In this document: positions 44,345 through 55,090 of the stretch, piece by piece
Position numbering within the stretch: the first letter of the stretch is position 1
Layout of the letters: the number at the start of each line of letters is the position of its first letter
Assembly (NCBI GenBank): GCA_000467715.1
Contig: AJFK01000620.1
Location: 90,747-154,746, forward strand
Direction: 5' to 3'
DNA length: 64,000 bases
Origin: Hysterium pulicare CBS 123377
Lineage: Eukaryota; Ascomycota; Dothideomycetes; Hysteriales; Hysteriaceae
The notes under the pieces: generated by a model
What the model saw: only the letters and a program-made list of their open reading frames with translations
Databases searched by the model: none
Told to the model about the DNA's origin: nothing
Translations under genes and position numbers: made by a program

Positions 44345-44809
44345 ATGTCGAAAAACGCATCAAACCCCATACCGGCATTCTACCGCATCTTCCTCACCAC
44401 CATCGACCCCATCGGAGCAATCTGGGGCGCCTACCTCAACTTCTTTACTCCCGACGTCGTCATGAATTCCCAGATCCCCGGGGCTATCCACGCCAAAAAC
44501 CATGAGTTCGTTTTCCAGCAACTAGGCGGAGGCTTGCTCACCATCGCTTTTCTCTCCGCCGTCCTTTTGCGCTACACCTCGGACGTTAACGTCTGGAAGA
44601 TTCTCCAGGGTTCAGTGTTGATCATGGATTTCGTCCTCTCCTACAGTGTTTGGGGGACTTTATCTCAGCAGGGGAGGCTGGCGCTGGCCGCTTGGAGGGT
44701 AGAGGATGCGGGGGCGGTCGGAATCTTGGTGTTTATTACGGTGGTGAGGCTTTCGTTCATTGCGGAGATCGGTTTCGACAGAGCGGCGAAAGCAGGGAAA
44801 TCGTCCTAG
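44345..44809 (+). CDS. four-helix membrane protein of unknown function (DUF7704-like)
   Basis: A single-exon 154-residue frame. Hydrophobic segments lie at about 13-33, 60-80, 87-105 and 122-142, giving four membrane spans with short loops. The pattern PAFYRIFLTTIDPIGAIWGAYLNFF at the start, split by a short polar part, QLGGGLLTI and the GRLALAAW loop resemble small fungal integral-membrane proteins grouped as DUF7704 (family from memory). Transport or lipid-related activity cannot be deduced. The first ATG of the frame is used. Confidence 0.65.
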   Translation: MSKNASNPIPAFYRIFLTTIDPIGAIWGAYLNFFTPDVVMNSQIPGAIHAKNHEFVFQQLGGGLLTIAFLSAVLLRYTSDVNVWKILQGSVLIMDFVLSYSVWGTLSQQGRLALAAWRVEDAGAVGILVFITVVRLSFIAEIGFDRAAKAGKSS

Positions 44810-45238
44810 AAGGTCGTATATCCTAAAGGAGTCATTGTGTCGAGTTCAGTGTCGCTCCGAGTTTCGCTCTACTCCGGAGCAAAGACTCGGACATAGGCTC
44901 CCAGCAACAACTACTGCTTATTCCTTGGGAGACAAACGACAGTTCAGTGGTCATGAAATAGTGTACATAGATCTGTTAGGAAGAAGATGCTAATCATAGC
45001 AAGGAGGAATATGTGAAGTTTTTCATAAGATAAGCTTGCTAGGAGGCCTTGGGTTTGTGGCCTCCATCGACTGTAAAAAGCATCTAGATGGCGTTCTTTC
45101 TATCGGATGATAAAACTTGTCAGCGGGTAGTCTATGGTGTAATATTGACTATCCACTCAATCCAATGAAATGGTAAGTTACCCCGCAAAATGCCACTCCG
45201 TTTAACAGTTCATCCAGTCCAACCACAATTGTGATAGC
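44810..45238. other. convergent intergenic region
   Basis: 3' flanks of the membrane protein and permease genes; no feature recognised. Confidence 0.4.
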
Positions 45239-47381
45239 TTAAACAGAATCTGATAGTCGGCCAAACTGTTCTGTCCGTTCTGTGGCCAACCTATCCAGTG
45301 ACTTGGAAGGGGCGCTAATAGACACACCACTCCAGTCTGCCTGGGCACAGACTACCCGTACCTCTACCACAGGCCCTTTATAAGTCTTCTTCGCCCATGC
45401 AAAATAGTAAACAACGCTGAAAATAGCCAGTGAGCCGAGAACAAGGGAGCTATAATTCATATTGGCCGAGCCAACAGGAAGACTTTGAGGCCAATAGCAA
45501 AAGAAAACAACCAATATCAAGTATGCGCACGCGATGATGTTGTTTGCAATACCTATAGACCCTTTCAAGCGCCACGGGCCCCACTGATAAGGTTGATCGG
45601 ACTGGGTGTCTGGCTCGCGAATGTCTCCACGCATGCGTCGATAGAGAAGCATTCCGCAAGCAAGTAAGTAGGAGCTGTAGAAGCCTTCAATAAGCATGGA
45701 GGTTATGGCCCCAAATGCTGTAGTATTTCCGATATTGATCAGACCCATCAGCGCGGAGCAGATGAAAACTGTCATCAACGCAGCTAGTGGAATCGTTGTT
45801 CGTCGGTCAACCTACGCCTCGGATCAGCGAATGATTTTGCCAGATGGAGTACTTATATCCCCAAGTATTATGGAACTGTTCGTACCTTACTAAGCGTAGA
45901 GTACCCTGGCAGACCGCGATCTCGAGCGAAAGACCATGTCATCCGCGACGCTGACGCAAGCCCGGCAATTTGAGTGCAGAGCACAAGGACCACAATGATC
46001 AAGGACATTGCAGTAGCTCCTCCCTTGGATCCAACGCCAATAGCAAAAATACGAATGAAGGGAAAACCATTTGGTGCGTTGTCGATTGCGTCATCTATAT
46101 TTTCGATGTGGAAGAGCAAGGTAAGCAGCATTCCAAGGGCTAAGAAACCATTTATCAGAGTGCTGAAGATCATAGACCGCGGAACGTTCCTGGATGCCTT
46201 CTGAACTTCTTCTGCCATCTACTTCACGTTAGACATCATACTGGAATATAGGGTCGCCTTTGGAAGAATACATGAATGGGACCATCCGTGCCTATTTCAA
46301 CGTTAAAACAGGTTCACCAGAATAAACTGAACAATCACTTTGGTGGGTTCAAACTTACCAACAAAGGCGCCTGCGAGACCATTGAGTCCAATGAAGAATG
46401 CCAAAGCCTCCGAGTTCCATCCACCAGCGTGAAAAGCCGTAAATACTGTAGTTGCGCTGCCCTTCGGCGCCAAGTAATTCAATGGAATTATAACGGCAAA
46501 GAAACCGAGGAATCGTAGGATTAGCGCTAAGATCTCGATAGCAGGCAAAACTTTACTGAAGACAGTGTTTATAGTGACACAGACGACCAAGGCTGCCCAA
46601 AAGAGTAACGTTCCGTGCCAAGGCACTGGTTTATACTTCTCAAAGTTCAGTATGAGCAACGCTTGGATCAGGGAGCTTTGCCAGAATGATATCGCGGTAG
46701 TTGCAGCTATCCAGCCGGCAACCGTCAACCAACCTATCGTGCATCGTTGTTATCATACAGCGAGCAAAATACAGAAGTACGAAACGAAAAGCGCTTACCA
46801 GCCACGTAACTCAGGAACTTTTTTGTTGATCTAGGGGCTAATACGCTGACCCAGTGATACTGACCCCCGGCGGTGGGAATCATAGAGGCTAGCTCTCCCA
46901 TAACAATGAACACTGAAAGCGTACCTAGCCAAGTTAAGAAGAAGCCATATACGAGGCCAGCTGGACCTCCGCTGTGTCTTCTTTCAGCAATCAAGTTTTG
47001 ATCAATCCAGATAGATGTCGACATACTTCGTGTACCCAAGTTTGATCGTTCTAATCGCTATTAGCATAGAACGATGAAAGAGAAGCCCCCAGCGAGAACA
47101 CCCCGTACTTACAACAGCATACCCTCCCACGTTCCCATTACACTACAACAGAGCCCCGTCATCGAGACTAACCCAAATCTTCTCTTGTTTGGTATTAGCG
47201 ATTCGAAAGACCTTCCACCCGAAGTAAGTGTACTTACTGTAAGAACCTGCTTCTTGCCTGACCGAGCAAGTGCAATGGTATCCGGATTAGATGCATTCTC
47301 GGTCTTCGGAATTTCCCATACCTTTACGCCGGTCTTTTTGTCGGCCCCAGAAATTGTTTGTATCTCTTCATGTGCCACCAT
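45239..47381 (-). CDS. amino acid / GABA permease (APC superfamily)
   Basis: Seven exons: 47381-47238, 47183-47113, 47025-46799 (acceptor uncertain; 46980 also keeps phase), 46733-46359, a 20-nt microexon 46291-46272, 46218-45886 and 45811-45239, about 565-580 residues. Intron 1 is 54 nt, in phase and stop-free. Family marks: GKKQVL..RRFGLVSMTG at the start, SGGPAGLVYGFF, MGELASMIPTAGGQYHWVSVLAP in helices 1-3, AFVGTDGPIHMAEEVQKASRNVPRSM (helix 6-7 loop rebuilt by the microexon), RMTWSFARDRGLPG and YSSYLLACGMLLYRR. Twelve membrane helices are expected. Family knowledge: fungal members import GABA, choline or amino acids at the plasma membrane; substrate not determinable. The ATG at 47381 removes a hydrophobic upstream reading. 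Confidence 0.85.
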
Positions 47382-48540
47382 GGCAATAGTAGGGCTCCCA
47401 ATATGTGGATATAGAAGATGAAGTAGACTGCTTTTTAGAGTTAGAATAGAGTCCCAGGATATGGTCAAAGTTGATGAACAAAAGATAGAAAGCTTCAAAG
47501 GGCGCGGAAGTGGAGTAGAATAGGCTTCGCGGACGATCGAGATCGGAGTCTAAGACTTCCTATCGTATATTGCAGAGTATAGTATTGTTCTCCGGAGTAC
47601 TGTAGTTGGCCCCAACCAGTGAAGCGATTCGGGTGACGGGACAGATTTGTTAGTTGTTCGTCAAAAGGGGCGGATTTACTAGCGAGGCCTCTCAGTAAAA
47701 GGCCTAGAACATGGCAAACAAAGGCGACAAGGGCTCAGATAGCGTATATGAACTATTTTGGGGGCTGTGGAATGATAAGATGTTGGCATCCATACAAGCT
47801 AGCTTGTCAGTGTGCACTCTGAAACAAGTTAGGGGTAAGGCAACAAGAAAGAAGGCGACAACTTTATGCACTAACATGAACTGTATTGAAAGAGGACTGC
47901 AGCTCATGGGCTGATCTGCAGACGTATCAAATATCCCTGTGCATCGACCATGCATGGGATTAGGCGTTCGTGGGACGAGAGCATGGATGCTCTGTTTATC
48001 AACACAACCCATATTAATTGCCGACTGCGCCTCACGTTTGAACGCCAAAGTGGCCAATATTATGGCTCTGCAGTCTACATTGATCCCACGCATTTGGTAT
48101 TGCAATATTACGGCGTAAAAGGCCATTCATCCTCGGTCACCGATGATACATTGCATTTATGCATGAACATTTCGCATGTCAATATTGGAATCTGCTGCCT
48201 GCCCTTAGTAATATGTCTAATGCTGATATATTCAGATCATTCCATGGCTTTTTTCTTAGCAACAATAATCATCGAACGTCACTTGGTTTTGGTGAGATAT
48301 GTTTCCATGAAGCATACCTGATGACAGGAACATGATTAAGGCATCTTAGCTCAAGAAACACTCCAGAAAAGGGTTGTTAAAAAGATCTGAAGCTAAGCAA
48401 ATGCAACTGATAGTAGGCTTGCAAAATATTCATGTACTTCGAAAGCTTTTAAAGGAGTTCAACGCTTGCAGAAAAACGCGCTTATAGGACCTCATGAGCT
48501 GGGTCTCTTGTAAAAACATATGATGTCAATCTCGTACTAT
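47382..48540. other. long intergenic region
   Basis: 1.2 kb between the permease start and the broken GNAT gene's end. Frames of 67-140 codons on both strands at 47704-48320 overlap and show no recognised motif. Treated as non-coding. Confidence 0.35.
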
Positions 48541-49350
48541 CTACTTGTAATTCAATCGCTCGTCCCAAGTTTTTGGTGGCTCTCCTTCCGAGTAGATACC
48601 ACCCTTCGGTCTCCACATCGCAGTATACAGTATTGGCAGTCCTTTTCGCTTCAAATCTTCCCAGTCCTGATCTCTAACACCAAGCTCTTCTAACGTTACC
48701 TGTACATCGTGCACTGGCCTATATCCGCACTTCTCATAACACCTCCGGCCCGGTTCCGTTGCTTCGATGAAGCTCTCGAGGCCAAGCTGATCAATCTTCT
48801 CAACGCCCCACGCTGTAAGACTCTTTCCGATTCCGTGACCTTGCAACTCAGGTTTGACACACATGTAGCTCATTCTTTTATGAACTTTGTTAGCTTCACG
48901 GCCATTTATCTTCCATTATAGCTAATACGAACCGGCATGGGGATGGGATATCTAAGTTGTCCGTGGTGTTAGATATTGTCTCGCGACCTCAGTAGCAAAC
49001 ACTCTCCCAATGCCTGCCGGCCACCATGTCGCAACAACTTCCGCCTTGCCACTGGGAAATGGGTTCTGGTCATAGAAGCGCCACTGTCAACCACCGACAA
49101 TCCTGCCAAGTCCGGATTCTGCATCCATTTCACTGGCATAGATCCAATGACTGGCAGGATTAGCAACATGTTCCTTCCAAAGCCGCTCTTTGGACTCCGC
49201 AATAGCGACTGCACGGGCCATTGGCCCGGTGCCAATGGTTGGGAAGAAGATGAAGTGGTGTGGATGGATGCCGTCCATAGCTGCCCAGAGAACATCAACT
49301 AGGTCGTCTAGCTCAGCTCTTTGAGATACTTCCCCAACGTGACAACGCAT
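48541..49350 (-). pseudogene. GNAT-family N-acetyltransferase interrupted by stop codons
   Basis: One reading frame carries a whole GNAT-like chain: HVGEVSQRAELDDLVDVLW (start), HWIYASEMDAESGLGRIVGG, QWRFYDQNPFPSGKAEVVATWW, then SYMCVKPELQGHGIGKSL with the acetyl-CoA loop QGHGIG and RRCYEKCGYRPV. A TGA at 49087-49089 splits a conserved strand (GG-stop-QWRF), and no intron of usual size removes it without losing that strand. Three more stops (48952, 48922 and 48916) fall in a low-similarity stretch that could be a 78-nt intron, 48987-48910. So the minimum damage is one nonsense codon. Decayed gene, or a live gene if the TGA is a sequencing error. Confidence 0.6.
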
Positions 49351-49977
49351 CTTTTGCAGTTGAGTGGAATGTAAGATCTTGGGCGACATGAAATACTTCA
49401 AGTTATTCATTTTTTAAAATAGGCCTCAATCTCGTGCACTATATGACCATGTAAGGTTTCCTCCAAACGAGGCAACATGCCTACCATACAATTCGATGGT
49501 GGGGTAAATAAAACATTCACACCGGAAGTTTATGAAAGTCTCCACATACATTGGACTCGAGCAACACGCTCAGACATTGACAGAATGTTCCTGGCGTCCC
49601 AGCAATTTGCCTTACGGTAAATGGAGTGAATAAGCACAGGTGTTAGTTTCTTACCACGGTGTTTGATTGGATAAAGCGCTATGACTTGGGATCCCGGAAT
49701 ATGGCCCCTGCATATGTGAGGTTGTTATCACCGCGCCTCAATCAAAGTCAAGGCAATAGTTCGCACAAGTTGCGAACCCCCTCAATTTGCTTATGGGCTC
49801 GCCGGGATGGCTTTTCGAGTTGCAGATTAGCTGGGGCATTCGAGAAACATCCCCACAGGGGCGCTACGGTTGAGTAACCCATGTCACCTCTTAATCCATC
49901 TCCCCAGCCATCATTATATCTTCTGGTATTCGGGGTCTTCCTCTCGCTTCTTCGAGCATCCCAGCGCCCTTCTAAAC
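49351..49977. other. divergent upstream region
   Basis: 0.6 kb between the GNAT relic and the rhodopsin-domain gene; short plus-strand ORFs show no family resemblance. Confidence 0.4.
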
Positions 49978-51137
49978 ATGTACGATTCGACTCCTCCTGT
50001 GCTTTCGCCTCGAACCGATGCTGTGGTAGTGACTAAAGGCCAGATTGTGAGCATAATCACTTGTATACTCGTGATCACATCAGCAATGTCGGTACTGGTT
50101 CGTCTCTCTGTCAAATGGGCATCATCGAAACGTCTCTACGCGGATGACGGCCTCATAATCCTCGCATTAGTGAGTTTAGAAACGGAGTTGAAGGTTCTAA
50201 CTGACAGAATTAAAGCTGTGTCATGCTGGATCAGGAACTGCTGTATCAATTGTGGATAAAAGTGGTCTTGGAAAGGCGACCGATAGCCTGACTGGTAGTC
50301 AAAGACGGGTTTTTGCCCAGGTATGCAGCGCTTTCTGACTGTATATGCATCGTTTTAATATCTGCAATAGAGCGACTTCGCCGCCGACACGCTCTTTATC
50401 GCGACTCTTTGTTTTGCAAAATTGTCTATTATTGCGTTGTTTAATTTTGTGGCTCAGCAGCGGAGACATAGGTGGCTTGCGTGGTCGCTTAATACTTTCA
50501 TTATGATCTGGGCTGTAATTTCTTTACTAACAAGCGTTTTTATCTGCATGCCGCCGAGGGCATGGGATGTATCCTTGCGGTGCTATAACCGGGTTCGTTA
50601 ACATTCCCCACGATACGACCTGAAAGAGGCACTCTAACAAACGCAGGCAACGTTCTGGTACACCTTCGGTGCCATTAACATCTTAACGGATGTGGCTATT
50701 ATCATGTTTACCATGTATATCACAGTCCCTCTTCAGATGACAAAAGCCAAGAAGGTAATGGTTCTTAGCTGCTTCGGAACTCGAATCTTGTAGGGACTCC
50801 CTCTTGCTCATCACTGCTGCCCTACTAAATTCACTCTAGCGATATCTTGGCAACAACTCTTCAGCTTCTGTACACCGAGGAATTCAGATCAGCAGACTTA
50901 ACCCGCAATCTTCTGCGTTGGATTTTAATGTCGCAAGTAATTCAGTGCATCACAATCATCACTTCATGCATCCCCTATCTTCGACCTTTGTTAGAATCTT
51001 TGCCGTCAGGTATGTTCGGAAGTGACGAACTTCGACGTAAAGGCGGTGATCACGTCATGGATACAAATCTGGCTTCTACTTTCAACGAAAATTATATTTT
51101 GCAGCACATAGAGAGTGAAAGCAAGCTGCGCCAATGA
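49978..51137 (+). CDS. fungal rhodopsin-domain integral membrane protein (PTH11-related type)
   Basis: Five exons, 49978-50169, 50216-50320, 50371-50592, 50647-50789 and 50840-51137, encode 319 residues with four 46-54-nt introns in phase. The rhodopsin-fungi domain pattern is visible: helix 1 (IVSIITCILVITSAMSVLV), YADDGLIILAL in helix 2, the extracellular loop with GLGKATDSLT, FIATLCFAKLSIIALF, NTFIMIWAVISLL, then FWYTFGAINILTDVAIIMFTMYI with the conserved tryptophan and aspartate, and SCIPYLRPLL in helix 7. Family knowledge: seven-helix proteins including PTH11-like receptors, usually plasma-membrane and often of unknown ligand. No CFEM domain precedes it and the C-terminus is short. Confidence 0.8.
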
Positions 51138-52422
51138 GTCTCACTGCCAATCTCAGAAGATTAAGAGAGCATTTTAGAGTGTGATTGATGATACGCTGAG
51201 CAAAGGAATCGAAACCAGGTTTGGAAACGATCAGATGTCTCTCGTCATTCCTTCATAGATTATGACAAATTATGTCTTGCGTGCGCTCAAAATTATCTTG
51301 TAACTACCAATGCAGAAAGTTTCGTGTTACTGTCGTCGAGTTGAGATTGAGCTCAGTCGTGTAATCCTAGATCAGTATCTAGTTCCAATTGAAGCGTTCA
51401 GTTATTGGATGTATAGCAATGCGAACCTGATTTTAAGTAATAGTTTTATCTAGTGTGCTCGTCTGGATTCACGGAAGCAAAATGTATGACCAGATGCTCG
51501 TAGGGTGGTCTAGAAAATACGAAGCTCAGATATACGGAGTGCTGTGGTATTCTGCCACGCTATACAAATACTGGTGACATCATACCCATTCTTGGTTAAT
51601 ATTTTCTTCCGTCTTTAGTATAACAGTAAGGAGAGACATATGAACCCTAGATAAGGTTCTAAACTAAGTGATACATATACGTACGTAAACTTTGGCTTTC
51701 GGAGTGGGTGCTCCACTCTTCAACTTTCCCCAACTATTCCACCTATCTTTCATCTGCACTGAGCAAAGTCACCTGTAAATTGGCTTTCCAAATGCGATCT
51801 TGATCATATCATAGATCTTTTATTTCATGATAATGTGATGTTTTCTTGGTTGCGATAAGATACCTAAGCCGTGCTGTTAGAGCACGAAGCTGAAGTATGA
51901 ATTGAATAAAGATAGATTGATTGGTGAGTGAAGCCAGCTCCGCTGCAGAATCTATGTAAGAACCCCAATTACTACTCTCTGAATTCCCTAGCTTCATGAT
52001 TATTCCCTAAGTCCATGATAGTTAAATGCTGAATATCCCAAACGCCCGATGCAAACCAAAGAATAAAAAGCCAGATAGCTTCTCGCCTAGTGACTGTATT
52101 CCTAGTAAGTTCAAACTTCGAACCAGAAATCAATACGCATGAGAAAGAAATATCGAAGTCGCAACCGTGCCATCATTCCCTTTTGTGGAACCCGGACGAG
52201 GTTCGGAAGACCGCTAATTGTCTACCAAACTCCAACATGGAGGTTGACTGAGACTCGGCAGAACGCATCGTGCAAAGTCATAATGTCCACGTTGTCAACG
52301 CATCCAATTACCCCGATTAGAGCCACCAGCTGGCTTCCTTCGACTTTAGGTTTTGCCATTAAACGAACCCAGCAACATGTCCTTTTCGCGAGCGCGCCGA
52401 GATGTTCTGCATCGGATGGAAA
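51138..52422. other. long AT-rich intergenic region
   Basis: 1.3 kb, AT-rich through 51200-52100. I see no coding frame with family resemblance, no tRNA and no inverted-repeat element. Confidence 0.4.
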
Positions 52423-52911
52423 TTAGTCGTGAATCTTCAAGTCCCTGTAACAAGTTAGAACAATGTCGTCCAAGCTGGGAGAGTGCACATACGCAAATGG
52501 CTTCTCGAGACCTTGAGCCTTGGGCTTGGACTCGGCGTTGGCGTTGGCGTTGGCGAGGCGGGCCTTCTTGATGTCAAGAAGTGCCCTTACGAACTCGAGC
52601 TTCTCGTTCTCGTTCCGGATGAGTCGACTGATTGTGAGGAGGCTATCCTCCAAGTCCCGCTTATACTCTTCTTCGGTTTCGTACTTGAAAGCCATCCGCT
52701 CATAGTGCTTGATGCGTTTCTTTATCACAACTTCCATCCGCCGAAGTATTTTGAAGGTGATGTCCTCCGGGGCTATGTACTTGACGTCCTTCTCATATCG
52801 AGCCATCCTGACTACGTGCTTCAGGTCTTTTCTACCGGCCCTTGGTTCGAACTTATGACGGAAATTGAAGAAGGGCTCGAAGAAACCAAAAGGGTCTCGG
52901 GGTGATGCCAT
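52423..52911 (-). CDS. small charged helical protein, hypothetical
   Basis: From the ATG at 52911 the frame is open for 162 codons, but 52492-52445 has a textbook 48-nt intron (GTATGT..CTAAC..TTACAG) in phase, so the likely product is 146 residues. It starts PRDPFGFFEPFFNFRHKF and continues as a long charged helix with KILRRMEVVIKKRIKHYERM and YKRDLEDSLLTISRLIRNENEKLEFV, which could form a coiled coil. The three NA dipeptides near the end are low complexity. The upstream in-frame extension to 53136 is rejected since its composition differs. No family recognised. Confidence 0.55.
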   Translation of the reverse strand: MASPRDPFGFFEPFFNFRHKFEPRAGRKDLKHVVRMARYEKDVKYIAPEDITFKILRRMEVVIKKRIKHYERMAFKYETEEEYKRDLEDSLLTISRLIRNENEKLEFVRALLDIKKARLANANANAESKPKAQGLEKPFAYVHSPSLDDIVLTCYRDLKIHD

Positions 52912-53763
52912 GATTGAGGTAAACCTGGTGGCGGCGTTTGACTTTGCTTGCGGTGTTAGTAAATGAACCTGATAACCGGTGAAAGGTGGAATACCTAGGT
53001 AAGTTCGTTGTAGATCAAAGTAAGAAGCAATGATTGGAGCTTTCCATTCGACACGTTGGTGATGGCTCACGTTGTTGAAGGATGGTCGAATCACATGTGA
53101 GCTATTGAGTTGGTTGGTGAAAGCTGGCTTAGACAAGGCGGTGTGAAGATTTCCTTTTGTACCCTTTCATCTGATCAATATCACGTGATCAGTTTCCGAA
53201 CCTGCTGCCTGCACGCTTTCAATGATCTCCGGCTTCCACTCGATCCTGAGAAGATACAAAACATGACGCATGAGATTGTAGAATGTCATCAAGTAGGTGT
53301 TCCGCTTTGTCTCCTGCGATGTGTTGGTCTTCGATACACTGGAAGGTCTTGCCCGTGTGACTTAGCTTTCTTCCACGACAACTGCTCCCAAAAGGTTTTG
53401 CATTGCATGCGAAAGGGATAGCCATCTCGCTCTTCTATGAATCACCATGCACAGGCCCTTTTGTCGCATGTGAAGAGGAAAGCTATCCCACTCTTCTAAG
53501 AATTATCCTCTGGTCAGCGATGTCTGCTCTGCTGGAGGTCGTTCAACCCACATTCAAAAGAACTATCCCGTAGACCTCAGCTGACCATTCATTTTCTTTG
53601 GACCACGAATACGAGTATATTGTTTCTCTTACCTTCCAGCTTTACATTTTCCTATCCGGGCTAGTTCTCTTGATACCGATCCCATTTGGTATCTGTACGC
53701 CTACCAAAGCCAGTTCCCATCATCAAGAGCATATCTTCTATTCCCAAGTAGCACCCGCCACCC
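52912..53763. other. intergenic region with a short direct repeat
   Basis: 0.85 kb; contains the imperfect 40-bp direct repeat at 53405-53505 (listed separately). The short ORFs here are not convincing. Confidence 0.35.
53405..53505 (+). repeat. imperfect 40-bp direct repeat
   Basis: 53405-53444 and 53466-53505 match at roughly three quarters of positions (GCATG..GAA.....GGA.AGC..TC..CTCTTCTA.GAAT). Several differences are C/T or G/A transitions. Spacer 21 bp. Confidence 0.55.
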
Positions 53764-54221
53764 CGAGAATGGCTGAGCAATATCGATTATTTGACTTCTC
53801 TGAAGGGAGATCAAGCTGCTGCTGAGTTTGGGATGATGGCTAAAAGCTGAACTACGCTCAGAGGAATGACAGCAAACATCGGCTTGTGGATATGAACTTC
53901 ACCGGCACACTTCACAACCTTATATTGACCGAGCCGCATGTCATGGTGACAGAGCGTAACAGTACCATCCGCACATTGAGCAAGACGATTGAATATGAGG
54001 AAGACCTGGATAAGCTATCTGCTGTGCGGAAAAGTTTTGTGGGTGGTTTGAAGTCTAAGGCCTACACGCTCGTCGAGGTTGATATTGCCACTTTAATCGA
54101 CGAACACAAAATCATGCACCGTGGATCATGGCTGTGGCAAAGATACCGTGGAAGATACTTATGGGAGAACTCTTTTATTCCTTCGAAACTGCCGGCTGTA
54201 GTTGGAGGCAGAGAAGTCTAG
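53764..54221 (+). pseudogene. hypothetical gene fragment with frame breaks
   Basis: Three protein-like stretches follow each other in different frames: WLSNIDYLTSLKGDQAAAEF (about 53771-53840), LKAELRSEE (53840s), and NDSKHRLVDMNFTGTLHNL continuing to a stop at 54221. The last ~115 residues have balanced composition, with IEYEEDLDKLSAVRKSFVGGL and TLVEVDIATLIDEHKIM. No intron pair joins them cleanly, so it looks like a decaying gene or a fragment. Family not recognised; could also be chance. Confidence 0.3.
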
Positions 54222-55090
54222 AAATGAGCTTTGACCTGCACGCTCCCCGCGAATGCGAGGAGAATGCCGATCGCGAATGGGACAATTTGGTCAGCGAGAA
54301 AGGCAAGTTGGAAAGCAAATCTTGAAGTGAATCGGTTGGTTGAAGAATAGAAGAAGGTAGAAGGCCCATTCAGGGGCTATGTACGAGGTGAACGCTTTGA
54401 CCTGCGACTACGCTACTTCCAGTACGAATGAGCTGTACACCATCTTTTCACGTCCGGTGGAACACCGAGGGCAATACGATGCTGATCAACTAATCGAAGA
54501 TTACTACACTAGGTAGTGATTTCTGTAAGATCAGCGAATTAGATACTCCAGATACACAGCAAAGACTGTAAGATTCTCCGTGCCCCAAATCTTAAGATCA
54601 GCAGAGCTACGGCTCGGCGTTCCGTCGGAGGTGAAAAGAAGGTGTATTGACCGGGTTTTCTGAATCCAATTCACAATGTTTTTGAGGCTAGGATTCGAGC
54701 AAAAGCTAGAGTAGCATTGATGTGTCTGTGCATATAATTTGCAACTAATTTATCAAATACATGATTCATTTGAGCTTTTAAGAAGTTTTCAAGCCACGTG
54801 ATGCTTGCGCGTAAACCTCGGCTATCGGATCTCCTTGCGTACTCTGCAATCCACTTATCCTCTATCTACAGCGAGCAACGCCATCGCCTCAATGGTTCAC
54901 TGAAGACAGCAATACTCACGCCATGCTTTCTTTGATAATTGGTGATAATGCCTTTATTGATCGCGATGAGATAGATAGCATCGCCAACGCGTCGCGTTGC
55001 CTCGAAGCTGCCAGCTGTCTTCGATCTTACCACTAAGCTTCCTCTCCTTTGGATGTTTTGAGACACTTCTTTCTCTACGCTCCTCCGCTC
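54222..55090. other. intergenic region
   Basis: 0.87 kb, 3' flank of the efflux-pump gene on the right. No feature recognised. Confidence 0.4.
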
